A DNA stretch of 64,000 nt from Lactuca virosa (GCA_928212115.1 CAKMRJ010003334.1:32638740-32702739); one strand, 5' to 3'; counted from the first letter of the stretch, positions 10,645 through 22,902 are shown. Numbers and translations: made by a program. The notes: generated by a model from the letters alone, not told the origin.

Positions 10645-11427
10645 TGATGGGTTTGAGCCATAAGAACTTTCCTATATGCACATGCAAACCCTAATGTTTG
10701 GATCTAGGTTTCTCTAATTGAACATGCATTGTATCCAAGACTTACAATTCTAGATCTAGTGAATACAATAGAAACTTGACATATGAAATCAGATCTAGAT
10801 GAATACCTTTAGTTGCTTGCTTGAATCTTCTTGTTCTTGGAGCTTAGAGTCACAATTGTCACTCCTCTAATGGCTTACAAACACCAACTAGCAAGAGGAT
10901 GATTTGGAGAGATGATGGAGGCACAAAATTGGCTCTAGGAACTCCTTAGGGTTTCTGGTGGCCGATTTCTGTAGCCCTTAGGGTCTATTTATACTGTGAG
11001 CTTCTAGGGTTTCAGCCAAAACCCTAATGGACAACTTATTCACCAAGTAGCCCATGGAACCTTCTGGATTAAGGCCCTTGGACGAAATCTTGATGGGATC
11101 CTCCCATAATTTCGTCCACCCCTTGCTCCATAGGGTTTCCTAGCCCAAAACACAACTATCACACATTTGACAGTTTAAGCCCCTTTATTCAGTTAACCTC
11201 TTTTAGTCACCTAATTAATTCTTATTTAATCTATGGCTAATATTAATCAAATAATATTATTATTCCTTTAATATATTATTCTCATAATATATTAATATAA
11301 TAATATCTTCTCTCTCTTCATAAATCACCCTGTCAAGTTGCTATGGTGAAGGCAAACCAAAAGGACCATGCACAACCGGGTCAAGTACTTACCAAATATA
11401 GTTACGGGCTTAGACATTAATCCAACA
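10645..11427 (-). repeat. 5' LTR of copia A
   Basis: 783 bp, minus-strand start TGTTGGATTAATG and end AACCCATCA. It has the same sequence layout as the copia D LTR at 25863-26654, including the conserved TGCATGGTCCTTTTGG stretch near its start. Confidence 0.88.
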
Positions 11428-11505
11428 CAAGTAGGATTGGGTGATAGAGTGCGATTATGCTCGAACGAGTCTCTGATTTCTTTTATGTTGTGGTTCAGAG
11501 ACATC

Positions 11506-12674
11506 ATGGTTGGTACACGTCACACACCAGAGAGAAGCGGAGTCAGCGATGATGAGATTCGCAGGATGATTCATGATGAGGTGGCTACAGCTATACAAGA
11601 GGCCATACCGGAGATGTTTGGGTCTATTAAGACCACGTTGATTGAAACGTTCGATGAGTGATACGCTGCTGTTACGGAGGCTGCTGCTGTTGCAGCCACC
11701 GCAGCTGTCGCAGATTCTAGGCCACAGGGGGGGTGACTCGTTGCTGTACCGACAGTTCAGCAACACGAAGCCACCAGAGTTTGACGGGACACAGGATCCG
11801 ATAGTCGCGATGAGGTGGATCTCTGACGTTGAGGGATGTTTCTACACTTTTTCCTGTCCGGAACATTTGAGAGTACGGTTCGCGCTGAACCAGCTTCGCT
11901 TGGGAACGAAGGACTGGTGGAAGTTTGTGACGGCAGATTTTACTCCTGCAGAGCTTACCACGGTGACCTGGGAGAGGTTCACCACTATGTTCAGAGACGA
12001 GTATGTTCCCCCAGTGGAGAGGGAACGTTTGGCCCATGAGTTCTTGTCCCTCAAGCAGGGGGACGGAGTCTGTGACGGTGATCATGCAGATGTTTCATGA
12101 GAGGGCGTTGTTTTGCCCTGAGCACGTGTCTACCGAGCAGGCACGCATGAGTCGATATTTAAGCATACTAAGGAGAGACATTCGGGAGTTCGTGGCGAAC
12201 TCGACGTACCAAAAATTTTCCAAGCTCCAGGCAAATGCTCGAAAGAGGGAGATTGAGCTAGAGACTCAGGCCAGGGAGGAGGCCGAGTCTCAGAGGAGGG
12301 ACATGCGGCCGGTGCAGTCTCAGCCAACAGCCAAGCGGGCAAAGCCCGCTGATACGAGATCTGGAGGCCAGAAGGGCCGCACTTGTGGGAAGTGCGGTAA
12401 GGGACATGATGGAGTTTGTCGAGCAGGTGCTTGCTACAAATGTGGCAAGGAGGGGCATATAGCCAAGGATTTCCCCAAGGGATTCATGGTTTGCTTTCAT
12501 TGCAACCAGACTGGCCACCGGAGGGCCGAGTGCCGCAGCTATTACAGGGATCTGCCCCTGCTGCTGCACGAGCTACTGAGGGTCGGCCAGCGAAGGCCGA
12601 GGCACCGAAGGCACGAGGGAGAGCCTTCCAGATGAAAGCGAAAGAGGTCCGCACAGCACCTGATGTTGTGGCTG
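11506..12674 (+). pseudogene. Chromovirus gag, broken
   Basis: Starts at ATG 11506 (MVGTRHTPERSG). A TGA at 11659 interrupts the frame, then frame changes occur at the G-run near 11729, near 12062 and near 12550. The capsid-like region (RQFSNTKPPEFDG ... WWKFVTADF ... REFVANSTYQKF) is recognisable. Zinc knuckles follow: CGKCGKGHDGVC, CYKCGKEGHIAKDF (last Cys replaced by Phe) and CFHCNQTGHRRAEC. Gag packages the element RNA; the knuckles bind it. The end is taken at the donor-like site of the intron-like segment that separates gag from protease. Confidence 0.8.
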
Positions 12675-12736
12675 GTATGTATTCTTATGCTTATGCAGTA
12701 TTTGAGGTATATGTGCTTATAGTATGATATGCATAG
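12675..12736 (+). other. Intron-like 62-bp GT-AG segment between gag and protease
   Basis: Begins GTATGT and ends GCATAG. Removing it joins GCTG to GTACTTTTCTTGTG, giving ...VAGTFLV..., and brings the gag tail frame exactly into the protease frame. Left in place, it contains stops in the protease frame. At 62 nt it is near the lower limit for plant introns. It may be a true intron that regulates the Gag to Gag-Pol ratio, or a chance insertion. Confidence 0.5.
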
Positions 12737-15700
12737 GTACTTTTCTTGTGAATTTTGTACCTGCTTTGGTGTTATTTGACTCGGGTGCGAGTCGTTCGTT
12801 TGTGTCATTAGCATTTAGCCACCATATCAGCATTCGACGGGAGGCGTTGAGTCGGACCCTGCGAGTTTCCATAGCCGACGAGCGCGTGGTTCTGGCTACT
12901 GATGTGATACGAGGATGTGTACTCGAGATTTTCGGTGTTGAGTTCCCGATAGATCTGGTACCGATTGCGATGGGGGATGTTTGTGTCATTGTGGGCATGG
13001 ATTGGTTGAGCCGAGTTGGAGCTGTTATAGACTGCTAGCGTCAGATGGTGACGATACGAGACCCTAGTGGGGGAGTGCTGACAGTATATGGCGAGGGTAC
13101 CCGATGTGGGTCAGCATTTTGCTCGGCAGCCAGAGCGAGACAGAGTTTACGGCAGGGCTGTAAAGGGTTTGTAGCATATGTGATGGATACACGAGTGGCC
13201 GCAGGGAGGTCGAGTTCTGTCGATGATGTTCTGATAGTGCGCGAGTTCCCGGATGTTTTCCCCGAGGAGTTGCCAGGTGTGCCTCCCGAGAGGCAAGTGG
13301 AGTTCCGCATTGATTTGGTACCGGGGGCAGCACCTATCGCCAAGGCACCCTATCGCCTTGCGCCACTAGAGATGCAGGAGTTATCCTTGCAGTTTCAGGA
13401 GCTGTTTGGGAAGGGATTTATCCGACCGAGTAGCTCATCATGGGGAGCGCCGATCCTTTTTGTCAAGAAAAAAGATGGTTCACACCGGATGTGCATTGAT
13501 TACCGGGAGTTGAACAAGTTGACGGTCAAGAACCGTTATCCACTACCGAGGATCGATGATCTGCTCGATCAGTTGCAGGGAGCGTCTTGGTTTTTCCAAG
13601 ATAGACTTGAGGTCTGGATATCATCAAATGAGGGTGCGTGATCAGGATATCCAGAAGACGGCTTTCAGGACTCGTTATGGGCATTACGAGTTCGTGGTGA
13701 TGCCTTTTGGGCTCACCAATACACCATCAGCGTTCATGGATCTCATTAACCGAGTATGCAGACCGATGTTGGATCGATTGGTGATCGTGTTCATCGACGA
13801 CATTCTAGTGTATTCGAGGTCCAGAGAGCAGCATGAGGAGAATCTGAGGGAGATCCTTGGAGTTTTGAGATCGGAGAGGCTTTATGCCAAATTCTCCAAG
13901 TGTGATTTCTGGTTACGAGAGGTCCAGTTCTTGGGGCACCTCGTTAATCAGAATGGGATACTGGTCGATCCGGCCAATATTGAGGCTGTTATGAGTTGGG
14001 AGGTGTCGAGATCCCCCACCGAGATCAGGAGTTTTCTGGGATTGGCCGGCTACTATCAGAGATTTATTAGAGACTTCTCCAAGATTTCCGTTCCCCTCAC
14101 CAGATTGACCTGGAAGGGCGTTGCTTTTACTTGGGGTCCAGAGCAGCAGACCTCGTTTGAGACTCTTCGCCAGAGACTGTGCGAAGCCCCGGTGTTAGCC
14201 CTTCCTGAGGGAATGGAGGATTTTATGGTTTACTGCGATGCGTCTATATCAGGGTTGGGTGCGGTGCTCATGCAGAGAGGGCACGTGATAGCATACGCAT
14301 CGAAGCAGCTGAAGCCTCACGAGACGAGGTACCCCACCCATGATTTAGAATTGGAGGCAGTGGTGTTCGCCCTCAAGATATGGCGCTATTATTTGTATGG
14401 GGTTAGGTGTACCATATACACGGACCACAAGATTTTGAAGTATCTGATGGATCAGCCCAACCTGAATATGCGCCAGAGGAGATGGTTGGATTTGGTAAAG
14501 GATTACGACTGTGAGATCCTGTACCACCCGGGCAAGGCTAACATGGTAGCCAATGCTCTAAGCCGCAGGGCGGAGAGTGCCCCGATTCGAGATATATGTA
14601 TGAGGATGACTGTGACGACTCCAGTGTTGGATACCATTCGAGAGGCCCAGGAAGAGGCTGTGAGACCGGAGAACCGCAAGAGGGAGCGGGTAATTGGACA
14701 TGTGTCCGAGTTTGTTACTGATAGTCGAGGGCTTATGACCTTCCACGGTCGGATTTGGGTGCCCTTTACGGGCGGGGCACGTAGCATACTGATGGAGGAG
14801 GCGCACAGATCGAGATTCTCTATCCATCCTGGGGCAACTAAGATGTATTTGGATCTGAAGAGAGATTACTGGTGGCCCTGTATGTAGAGGGATGTTGTGT
14901 GGGTAGTTGAGAGGTGCTTGATTTGTCGCCGGGTTAAGGCCGAGCACCAGCGTCTTCATGGTAAGTTGCAGCCGCTAGAGGTTCCCCAGTGGAAGTGTGA
15001 ACAAATTTCTATGGATTTTATCACCAAATTGCCGAGAACCGTGAGGGGTGTTGACGCAATTTGGGTGATTGTGGATCGGATGACGAAGAACGCTCACTTC
15101 CTTGCTATCAGTGAGAGCTCTTCTGCAGAGAGACTGTCAGAGATGTATGTGAGAGAGGTGGTGTCGTGGCATGGAGTGTCGATCTCGATTGTAACACACC
15201 GAGATGTACGTTTTACTTCCAGGTTCTGGAAGAAGTTTCATGAGGAGTTGGGTACGAGATTGCACTTCAGTACTGCTTATCAGCCACAGACGGACGGGCA
15301 GAGTGAGCGGACGATACAGACGCTCGAGGACATGCTTCGGGCATGTGTTATGGACTTCGGTGGAAGTTGGGATACATACCTACCCTTGGCTGAGTTCTCC
15401 TACAACAACAGCCACCATTCGAGTATTGGTATGCCTCCCTTTGAGCTGTTATATGGGAGGAGGTGTAGGACCCCCATCTGTTGGGGAGAGGTAGGACAGC
15501 GAGTGATGGGTAGCACTGAGATAGTGCTTAAGACGACTGAGCAGATTCAGCAGGTCAGACAGAGGTTACTGACAGCCCAGAGTCGCCAGAAGAGTTACGC
15601 GGATAGGCGACGATCCGAGCTCGAGTTCCAGGTTGGAGACTTTGTACTCCTGAAGGTATCTCCTTGGAAAGGAGTGATCCAGTTTAGGAAGAGGGGCAAG

Positions 15701-16054
15701 CTGGGGCCCCGATGCATTGGTCCTTTCAGGGTGATCGCTAGAGTGGGCAAGGTAGCATACCGTTTAGAGCTACCCGAGGAGTTGAGTCAGATCTATGATA
15801 CCTTCCACGTATCCCAGTTGAGGAAGTGTATAGCCGATGAGATGACGGTAGTACCGCTAGAGGATATTCAGGTGGACGCGAGCCTGAATTACATTGAGAG
15901 GCCGATCGCGATCTTAGATCGGAAGATCAAGGTTCTGAGGAACATGGAGGTGCCTCTGGTTCAGGTCCAGTGGCAACATCGGAGAGGGTCCGAGCTGACT
16001 TGGGAGCCGGAGACGGAGATGCGGGAGCAGCATCCAGAGTTGTTTGCGGAGTGA
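12737..16054 (+). pseudogene. Chromovirus pol: protease, RT, RNase H, integrase, chromodomain
   Basis: Protease has LFDSGAS. Reverse transcriptase runs from about 13240, with the FIDD active site near 13795. RNase H shows YCDAS, ELEAV and YTDHK, but its last acidic site reads ANALS where DALS is usual. Integrase has an HHCC finger (14810-14935), a first Asp in MDFITKLP and a Glu in GQSERT. The second catalytic Asp (usual ISDRD) is His (VTHRD). A chromodomain-like tail (NYIERPIAILDR ... SELTWEPE) ends at a TGA at 16054, beside the polypurine tract. Lesions: TAG at 13036, a one-base frame change in a T-run near 13597, TAG at 14885. Confidence 0.9.
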
Positions 16055-16080
16055 GACTTCGAGGGCGAAATCTAATTCTA

Positions 16081-16092
16081 GTGAGGGAGAAT
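16081..16092 (+). other. Polypurine tract of the chromovirus
   Basis: GTGAGGGAGAAT directly before the LTR start TGTAACACC; primes plus-strand DNA synthesis. Confidence 0.85.
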
Positions 16093-16189
16093 TGTAACAC
16101 CCCGAAATTCAGGTATATCTCTTTAATCCTTCTTCTTTTCCAAGTTGTCGAAATTAGCCCAAAATAGAAAAATGGTGACAAGTGTACCG

Positions 16190-16293
16190 GTACGTTGGGC
16201 GTACTGAAGAGTACGCTGCGCGTACCCATGGACGTGTATTTGAGGCGGATCCTACCCGGTACGCCGGGCGTACCATAGTTACGCTGGGCGTAA
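16190..16293 (+). promoter_or_regulatory. Dyad cluster I: four GTACGC..GCGTAC copies upstream of TATA
   Basis: 15-bp dyads at 16190-16204 (GTACGTTGGGCGTAC), 16211-16225 (GTACGCTGCGCGTAC), 16259-16273 (GTACGCCGGGCGTAC) and 16279-16293 (TTACGCTGGGCGTAA). Arms are conserved or co-vary while the centre changes. They lie 40-140 bp upstream of TATAAAAGG, where activator sites would be expected. Confidence 0.75.
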
Positions 16294-16331
16294 TGGGCCC
16301 AGACTCAAAACCCTAAATAAGACATGAACAC

Positions 16332-16340
16332 TATAAAAGG
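16332..16340 (+). promoter_or_regulatory. TATA box of the chromovirus LTR
   Basis: TATAAAAGG about 240 bp into the LTR, preceded by AAACCCTAA. Transcription would start about 30 bp downstream and define R. Confidence 0.7.
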
Positions 16341-18349
16341 AATGCTATGGCCTCCATCCCAGCCACCATTTCCAGAGAGTGAAACCCTAAAAGAGCTAAA
16401 CCTTCATTCTAAACTGGTGTGTGTGTGTATTTGAGCTTGAAAGTGTCATTGTGTGCTTGTGAAGAAGAAGAGAAGACCTTGAAGAGGAAAGATTGGAGTC
16501 CAAGCTTCTAGATCTGAGCTAAACTGAGTGGGGAGCTTCTCACAAAGGTAAAAAGCTTCAAACTTTACCAATCTTTTGTTATGAACATCACCTAGGAGCA
16601 TTTTTAGGGTTTAAGTCCCAAAGGTGGAGACTTTATGAGCAAAGGGACTCCATGGACCTAGATCTGCCCCATTTCAGTGTATCTTGTGTTGTAAGATCCA
16701 TAAAAATCCAATCTTGGACGTTAAGATTAAGTCATGCATGAGATAAGGTCTTAATGAGGAAAGAGGAAAGGTGTTTGGAGTGATTGGTGACCTTTATAGC
16801 CATGCAAAGGCTTAAAGGTTTCGACTTTATGGATTGAGAGGTATTATATTGACCAGATCTGAAATATGAGCTTATGTCTTAACCGTTTAAGACCAAAATC
16901 ATGAGGAGTATGAAATTGGGACTTACGTTGGGCGTAATCCCAGTACGCGCTGTAACGCCCGTGTTTCTAGGCTAGGCATTAATATTGACATGATAGTCTA
17001 GGTTAACCTTTGTGACTCATTTTGAAGAAATGAAAAGGAATTATGTGAAAATTATGTGTTATATGCTTAAGTATTAGGGTTTAATTAATTAAGAATAAAA
17101 ATGAGCGTCGAAAATAAATATTAGATAAAGCCGATATCTATTAAGAAAGTTGTAGTGGTCGTGATAAGGATTGCGGATATATAAAGAATGCCGAAATCCG
17201 AGTTATAACGAAGAAGTTATGACCTGTCGAAGTTTCGCGACAAACCGGCACGGTGCCGAATGTCGTAAAAAGTGAGTTTTTGATAAACTACTTTTTAGCC
17301 TTAGTGATCTAAACGAAAGTTGTAGTGTTCGTTAAACCGAGAGTATATATAAAAAGAACGTCCAAATCTGACTTCGTATGAGGAAGTTATGATTTTTCGA
17401 AGTTTCAGCTTAGCAGTAGACAGCTAAAAACTCGGATTTTAGATCGAGTGATTTTTAGCCGACGCGACCTAAACGAGAATCGAAGTTCTCGTCAATAGTA
17501 GCACAACGGTAAAAAGACAGACGAAAACGGACGTCGGATGAAGAAGTTATGAATTTTTAACGGATTTCCTGTCCCGGTCTGTTAAAAATAATAATATAAA
17601 AATTAAATTCAAAATTAGCCGACGAAGTCTAAACGACAGTTGTAGAGCGTAATTTTACCTACGCGTGCATATAAAGAACGTCAAAAACGGAGCTCGTATG
17701 CGAAAGTTATGGATTTTAGAAGTTTTGGCGCGAAAACCGAGAAAAATGTCAAAACCGGGAAATTTCGCATACGTGGACTTCAGCCACGTCACCCTCGCTC
17801 AAATCGTGCCACGTGTCCGAAATCGATGATTTTTCCGATGCGCTGGAACCTTGCATGCGCGCCCCGTGTCGCCTTGACCCATCCGAGCTTCGCAGGAGCC
17901 ACGAACCCCCCCCCCCCCCCCTTCCTCCTCGGATCCGGACTTCGGTCCAATTAGAACCCTCCAGCGAGGCCCTCACATGCGCAACCCATGTGCTGCCCCC
18001 CTTCGGATCTGCTGCCGCGTGGCTTCCCTCCAACCGTCCGATCAGCAGCCTCCCCCTATAAATAGAAGGCTGCGAGCCTTCTCGGGTAATTTTGAGAAAT
18101 TGTCAATTTTCACCCCTTTTTCAATATTTTAGCTATTTTAACATCCCCCGAAGCCCCGGTATCGAGTATAACACCCAAAACACGTCCCGAAGTGCCCGAA
18201 GACCCGGAAAATTTATCTTTTCGGTTTCGAAGTCCGACCCTTCGTAGAGCCCGGTTTCTCAATAAAACTCTCGGTTTTATTAGAAACGATCGTTTTAGGA
18301 AACGAATTGCTGCCCGATTTTCATTAAATCAGGTGAGTGTGTAGTTACT

Positions 18350-20646
18350 TGTAATGCCCGTGTTTCTAGGCTAGGCATTAATATTGACATTATAGTCTAG
18401 GTTAACCTTTGTAACTCATTTTGAAGAAATGAAAAGGAATTATGTGAATATTATGTGAATTATGTGTTTTATGCTTAATTATTAGGGTTTAATTAATTAA
18501 GAATAGAAATGAGCGTCAAAATTAAATATTAGATATAGCCGATATCTATTAAGAAACTTGTAGTGGGCGTGACAAGGATTACATATATATAAAGAATGCC
18601 GAAATCCGAGTTATAACGAAGAAGTTATGACCTGTCGAAGTTTCGCGACAAAACCGACACGGGGCCGAATGTCGTAAAAAGTGAGTTTTCGATAAACTAC
18701 TTTTTGGCCTTAGTGATCTAAACGAAACTCGTAGTGTTCGTTAAACCGAGAGTAGGTATAAAAAGAACGCCCAAATCTGACTTCGTATGAGGAAGTTATG
18801 ATTTTTCGAAGATTCAGCTTAGCAGTAGACAGCTAAAAACTCGAATTTTAGATCGAGTGATTTTTAGCCGACACGACCTAAACGAGAATCAAAGGTCTCG
18901 TCATTAGTAGCTCAACAGTAAAAAGTCTGACGAAAACGGACGTCGGATGAAGAAGTTATGAATTTTTAACGGATTTCTTGTCCAGGTCTGTTAAAAATAA
19001 TAATATAAAAATTAAAGCCAAAATTAGCCGATGAAGTCTAAACGAAAGTTGTAGAGCGTAATTTTACCTACGCGTGCATATAAAGAACGTCAAAAACGGA
19101 GCTCGTATGCGAAAGTTATGGATTTTAGAAGTTTTGGCGCGAAAAACCGAGAAATTTCGCGTAGGTGGCTTCGGCCACGTCACCTTCGCTTAGAGCATGC
19201 CACGTGTCCGAAATTGTGCTGAGTCATCCGAGCTGCTGAGCAAATCCGAAGTGGTCCAATGGCTGTCCGACGCGTGTCCCATTCCTCGTGTCTGAGTCTC
19301 GCAGAAGGAGCCACGAACCCCCTACTTCGGACCCTAGGCCGCGGTCCAATCAGGAGGCGACACCGAGCCCTCGCATGCGCAACCCATGTGCGAGCCACCT
19401 GCACACCCTCGCCTGCTAACTCCTCCCTCCTTAAGCCGACTTCGGACCCTATAAATAGGAGGGCATGCGAGCCTTCTCGGTTACTTTTGGAATTTTGTCA
19501 CTTTTAGCCCATTTTCCATATTTTCTTCATCTTAACATCCCCCAAAGCCCCGGTATCGATTATAACCCCCGGAATACGCCACGAAGAGCCCGAGAAGCCC
19601 AGAAAATTTATCTTTTCGGTTTCGAAGCCCGACCCTCGCAGAGCCCGGTTTCTGAATAAAACTCCCGGTTTTATTAGAAACGAACGTTTTAGGAAACGAA
19701 TTGCTGCCCGATTATCATCAAATCATGTGAGTGTATAGTCACTTTCATTTTACACATAGATATGAAGTATTTACCTTAAAATACATGCTATGTGTAAATA
19801 TATTATTTGTTTATTTGAGGTGATTGTTGAGTTGATGTTTTATACAAGTTTTAAACTGTATATATATTTTTATCTACAAATATGTTGGGTAAAACATGGG
19901 TAGATAGTTGGTGTGTGATGAAATAAAGTGATGAGAGGCCTCGATGTGATTTGTGATTCAGTCATCTAGCGGAGTTTGGATGACGACCATGGACTTTTCT
20001 AGACAGTCCAGTGGGAAACGCTAGCAGTCCCGCAACCTGTAGGTGTTAATGAACTTGGACGTTCATTCGCTGTACTCCCCCCCCCCCCCCCTCATGGTTG
20101 CCTTTAGGACATGTATGGCTGAGGAAACCCCTTAGCAGTAGTTTCCATCCCGATGATATTCTTTAGGCTAGGTCCCTTGTGATAAGTGCTTAGGGACGTA
20201 AAGTGAGGATAACGGGAACGGGTAATCAGGGTTATTGTTGATTGGTGAACTTAATAAGTTTATTATTATTGTGGGTTGAAAACCCTATATGCTCATCAGG
20301 CTCCCAAGCCTGACCCACTCAACTTTTTATGTTACAGGTAGTGGACCCCGAGCATAGTCGGAGGATGACGTGAGATTTTTGGATTATAGGCCAGTAGTTG
20401 TATATAACTGTTGAAAGGCTTATAATGTCTTGTTTATGCTTTTGGTCTGTATCGGTACATGACCTCCCGAAGTTTTGATATGAAATGAAATTATATATTT
20501 CTTAAAGAAAGGTTTTGACAAACTTTTATCATATTTTGTTTTGGGGACCAATTCCGCAACATCTTTTATAAAGATTTCTCTGATTTGATTTTAAAAAGCA
20601 CAAACTAAATCGGTTTTTGCTGGCCGAGAAATAAGGGGATGTCACA
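18350..20646 (+). mobile_element. Solo LTR of the same family inserted into its sibling
   Basis: 2297 bp, starts TGTAATGCCCG, ends GGGGATGTCACA, exact target duplication TTACT (18345-18349 and 20647-20651). It aligns with its host along its whole length (for example GTTTCTAGGCTAGGCATTAA at both starts). Open frames at 19180-19659 are GC-rich LTR sequence without domains. A polycytosine tract is at about 20078-20091. Confidence 0.88.
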
Positions 20647-21169
20647 TTACTTTCACCTTACACATAGATATGAAGTATTTTATATAAAATATGTGTTGTG
20701 CGAATATATATATTGTTTGTTTATCTGAGATGGATGTTGAAGGAATGATTTATACAGGTTTTTAAATAATTTAAACTGTATATGTATTTTTATCTACAAA
20801 AATGTTGGGTAAAACATGGGTAGATGAAATAGTGGGTGTGTGATGATAGGTGAGTTGGATAAATGAGATGATCAGTGAAATTAGATCATGAGTTGAGGGT
20901 GAGTGGTGAAATGAGATCATGAGTTGAGAGTGAGTGGTGAAATGTGAGAGAATCACTTACCCAAACGTGGCCCCCGTCATTCAGCAGAGTATGGATGACA
21001 ACCATGGACTATTCTAGATGATCTGTGGAACACTAGCAGGCTCGCAACCTGTAAGTGTGTGAACTATATGTTCATCAGCTGTACTCTAAAAACCCATTGA
21101 CATGTATCGCGGGGGGATTCCCATGAGAGATACTGTCGATAAATAAGAGCTATGGACTTAGCACATGGC

Positions 21170-21460
21170 GACGATGTGACTTCGTGCCTATTTGACATAA
21201 ATTGCTGAGGGAAAGCAATGTTGTCACCCTGATGTTTGTCATATTTGACATAAATTGCAGAGGAAAGCAATGTTGTCACCCTATTGGTTGTCTTGTTTGA
21301 CATAAATTGCTGAGGAAAGCAATGTTGTCACCTTATTGGTTGTTTTATGTTAGGTTGTCTTGTTTGACATAAATTGCTGACGAAAGCAGTGTTGTCACCC
21401 CGATGGTTGCCTTATTTGACATAAATTGCTGAGGAACCCCCGAAGCAATGTTGTCACCCC
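21170..21460 (+). repeat. Tandem repeat, TTTGACATAAATTGCTGAGG units
   Basis: Five units of roughly 60-85 bp, each with TTTGACATAAATTGC, GAAAGCAATGTTGTCACC and GGTTG(C/T)CTT. The sibling LTR has only a single, different stretch at the same place (about 20095-20150), so the array arose after the two copies parted. Confidence 0.8.
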
Positions 21461-22429
21461 TAGTGAAAATCCTTAGGCTAGGTCCCTTGTGATAGTTGTT
21501 TTAGGGACGTAAAGTGAGGATAATGGGAATGGGTAATTAGGGTTATTTTTGGTTGATGAAATTAATAAATTTATTGTTGATTGAGAACTTAATAAGTTTA
21601 TTATTTATTGTGGGTTGAAAACCCTATATGCTCACCAGGCTCCCAAGCCTGACCCACTCAACTTTTTATATTACATGTAGTGGACCCCGAGCATAGTCGG
21701 ATGATGATGATGAGTGATTTTTGGATTATAGGCCAGTAGTTGTAAATAACTGTTGTAAGGCTTATAATGTCTTATTTATGCTTTTGATCTGTATCGGAAC
21801 ATGACATCCCAAGGTTTTGATATGAAATAAAAATATATATTTCTTAAAGAAAGGTTTTGATAAATTTTTATCATGTTTTGTTTTGGGAACAAATTCCCGC
21901 AACATCTTTTAAAAAGGATTACTCTGATTTTATTTTAAAAAGCATAAATTAAATCGGTCTTTTCTGGCCGAGAAATTAGGGGATGTCACACGCGCAACTA
22001 AGGGGTCGAGCTCCCCGATTCTGTGAAGCCTTCGAGTGCGCCCATCGTACAGAGCTGGTACGCGCCGCGTACTCCGGAGGGTTGACTTTCGTTGACTTTT
22101 AAGGTTTGGTCAACAGGTGGACTTTTGGACCATTAGAGGGGTGAAATGGTCTTTTAGCCTTCTGAGAGGACATAGGAAGGGATTAGTCTAGCCTTGAGAG
22201 CCGTTATTGATTTGAGATAATTACTTTATGTGACTAGGCGGGGGCTAGGTCATTGTTTCGAGTTCGGGGATATCGAGCACATGAGTTACTAGACATCATA
22301 CGAGGTGAGTCTTCTCACCATACCTTACCTAGAGTGGTAATTATGTGTGACCGGAAGGTCTTATGTGCTATGACGAGTATGTGATATATGTTTCTATGTG
22401 ATATGTATATGTTATGAGTAGCATGGTAT

Positions 22430-22615
22430 GGACCGGAAGGTCAGTATGGTATGGACCGGAAGGTCAACAGCGTATGGACCGGAAGGTCAGCCGTGTATGG
22501 ACCGGAAGGTCAATATGGTATGGACTGGAAGGTCGACAAAGTAGGACCGGAAGGTCTACTCAGATTGTGGGACCGGAAGGCCCCTGAGACACATTGACCG
22601 GAAGGTCTCGTAGAG
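22430..22615 (+). repeat. GACCGGAAGGTC minisatellite
   Basis: About eight units, 20-26 bp long, each centred on GGACCGGAAGGTC with spacers such as AGTATGGTAT. A shorter array of the same unit is in the LTR at 35228-36880 (about 36408-36600). Confidence 0.85.
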
Positions 22616-22902
22616 CTATAGCCTCGAGTGGCTAATTGTATGTACGTGGTATTTTGGGGAACTCACTAAGCATGCGTGCTTACCGTTTATGTGATATGTG
22701 TTTCAGGTACTTCAGAGGACCGTGGGAAGGCACCGGCATGATTGTACACACACACACTATGTTTTGGGAAGAGCTACTGTGGATCCTGGATTTCTGTGAT
22801 GATTTTGAAAACTCTGTTAATGAATAATTGGTGTTGAACAATATGATATATGTTTTTATGAATTAAAAATGAAAATTTGGTTTGAATTTTCACTACGTTA
22901 CA

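Larger units (their letters stand above)
1..11427 (-). mobile_element. Copia A: TNT1-like LTR retrotransposon, 5' half, runs off left edge
   Basis: Minus-strand Ty1/copia element. Reading from the right it has a 5' LTR (10645-11427), a tRNA-iMet primer site (10633-10643), a long untranslated leader, and the start of gag (216 to the window edge). Two younger insertions split the leader: copia B at 1059-7104 and a solo gypsy LTR at 7682-10617. The rest of pol and the 3' LTR lie outside the window. Its right flank is the gypsy gag leader starting CAAGT at 11428, so copia A sits inside the gypsy element. Its LTR is clearly the same family as the LTR at 25863-26654. The leader holds four GACTCGNCGAGTC-type dyads at 7536-7609. 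Confidence 0.85.
16951..21990 (+). mobile_element. Solo LTR of a second gypsy family, itself interrupted
   Basis: Starts TGTAACGCCCG, ends GGGGATGTCACA, with exact 5-bp target duplication CGCGC (16946-16950 and 21991-21995). Its own sequence is 16951-18349 plus 20652-21990 (about 2.74 kb). A sibling LTR of the same family interrupts it. No coding domain is present. A polycytosine run lies at about 17907-17920. Confidence 0.88.
11428..22902 (+). mobile_element. Ty3/gypsy chromovirus (Tekay-like), 5' LTR not in window
   Basis: Plus-strand element with gag, protease, reverse transcriptase, RNase H, integrase and a terminal chromodomain in that order, then a polypurine tract and a 3' LTR (16093-22902). 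Its 5' LTR and primer site lie left of copia A, which is inserted in the gag leader. Its right flank, CTCAA at 22903, is the leader of copia C, so the gypsy element sits inside copia C. Coding regions carry several lesions, so it is not autonomous now. Confidence 0.88.
16093..22902 (+). repeat. 3' LTR of the chromovirus, split by a nested LTR
   Basis: Two parts, 16093-16950 and 21996-22902, together about 1.77 kb. It starts TGTAACACCCCG and ends CTACGTTACA. Order of parts: dyad cluster I, an AAACCCTAA telo-box (about 16308), a TATAAAAGG box (16332), dyad cluster II (16923 and 22058), a TTGAC-rich block (22082-22113), a GACCGGAAGGTC minisatellite, the GGGGAACTCACTAAGC module (22657) and TTTCAGGTAC (22703). 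Confidence 0.85.

Noticed and set aside
22430..22615. Regular short repeats that might suggest a CRISPR array
   Set aside because: Spacers are similar and degenerate, the unit lies in a eukaryotic LTR, and it recurs in a related LTR.
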